Below, piece after piece: positions 22,204 through 22,287 of a stretch of DNA of 22,287 nt. Source of the DNA: Candidatus Roizmanbacteria bacterium CG_4_9_14_0_2_um_filter_39_13 (GTDB lineage Bacteria > Patescibacteriota > Microgenomatia > UBA1406 > GWC2-37-13); assembly GCA_002788865.1 (NCBI GenBank), contig PFSC01000121.1, positions 288-22,574 of the forward strand. Reading direction: 5' to 3'. Position 1 is the first letter of the stretch, and each line of letters begins with the position of its first letter. A model generated the notes under the pieces. It had not been told where the DNA came from, searched no databases, and saw nothing but the letters and a program-made list of their open reading frames with translations. The position numbers and the translations under genes are program-made.

Positions 22204-22287
22204 TAAGGTAAGAGTTCACTCTTCTTGACACACGTTGTCATTCCCGCCCCCGATCGGAGTCGAGGGCAGGCTCCGGCGGGAATCCAT
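22204..22287 (+). repeat. Bipartite palindromic repeat with 30-bp leader, copy 4 (cut by window end)
   Basis: 22204-22233 is identical to 7965-7994. It is followed by GTCATTCCCGCC (from 22237) and, after a GC-rich loop with its own inner palindrome, GGCGGGAATCCA near the end. This is the first hairpin of the element; the second half should lie just beyond the window. Confidence 0.85.

Overview
The window looks like a Patescibacteria/CPR genome, probably a Microgenomates-type lineage. This is inferred from AT-rich DNA, the standard code (TGA is used as a stop, e.g. at 4618-4620), small tightly packed genes, and the style of the proteins: surface proteins with Thr/Pro linkers, DUF5667, an S1 protein and HU. 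No 16S rRNA is present to confirm it.

Layout. Positions 1-1119 hold a DEAD-box helicase whose 5' end lies outside the window. Positions 1224-1800 hold a BrnT/BrnA-type toxin-antitoxin pair. Positions 1835-7967 are a cell-surface block: a Pro/Thr-linker protein split by a G10 tract (1875-3991), a small anchored protein, a 964-aa Cys-rich/FN3-like protein and another anchored protein. Positions 7965-8588 hold a palindromic repeat and a frameshifted, truncated copy of an O-antigen-ligase-like gene that itself carries a second palindromic repeat. Positions 8575-9294 hold a VapB/VapC-type pair, followed by a structured GC-rich island at 9295-9435. Positions 9436-11246 (minus) hold a SleB-like cell-wall hydrolase and a coupled membrane-anchored protein. 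Positions 11428-12832 hold a third palindromic repeat and the intact O-antigen-ligase-like gene. From 12875 onward come tRNA-Gln(CTG), a methyltransferase, small membrane proteins, a HAD phosphatase, panC, a small membrane protein, an exported protein with a possible double-psi-barrel end, a helical protein, an S1-domain protein, a DUF5667 protein, HU and RNase Y. The right edge enters a fourth palindromic repeat.

Two observations stand out. First, many genes have a -10 box whose last base lies only 6-8 nt before the ATG, so transcription should start at or within 1-2 nt of the start codon. This predicts widespread leaderless mRNAs and corrects several starts (1260, 8610, 11246, 16463). Shine-Dalgarno sequences are clear only for brnA, the S1 protein and HU. 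Second, a G10 tract separates the two halves of a secreted protein and could toggle a 466-aa form and a 705-aa form by slippage or -1 frameshifting, if it is not a sequencing error.

Functionally, the left half is mostly envelope and surface biology (exported adhesin-like proteins, polymer ligase, wall hydrolase) interspersed with toxin-antitoxin pairs and repeats, as expected of an accessory region. The right half is mostly housekeeping: tRNA, pantothenate synthesis, translation/RNA binding, nucleoid protein and RNA decay.
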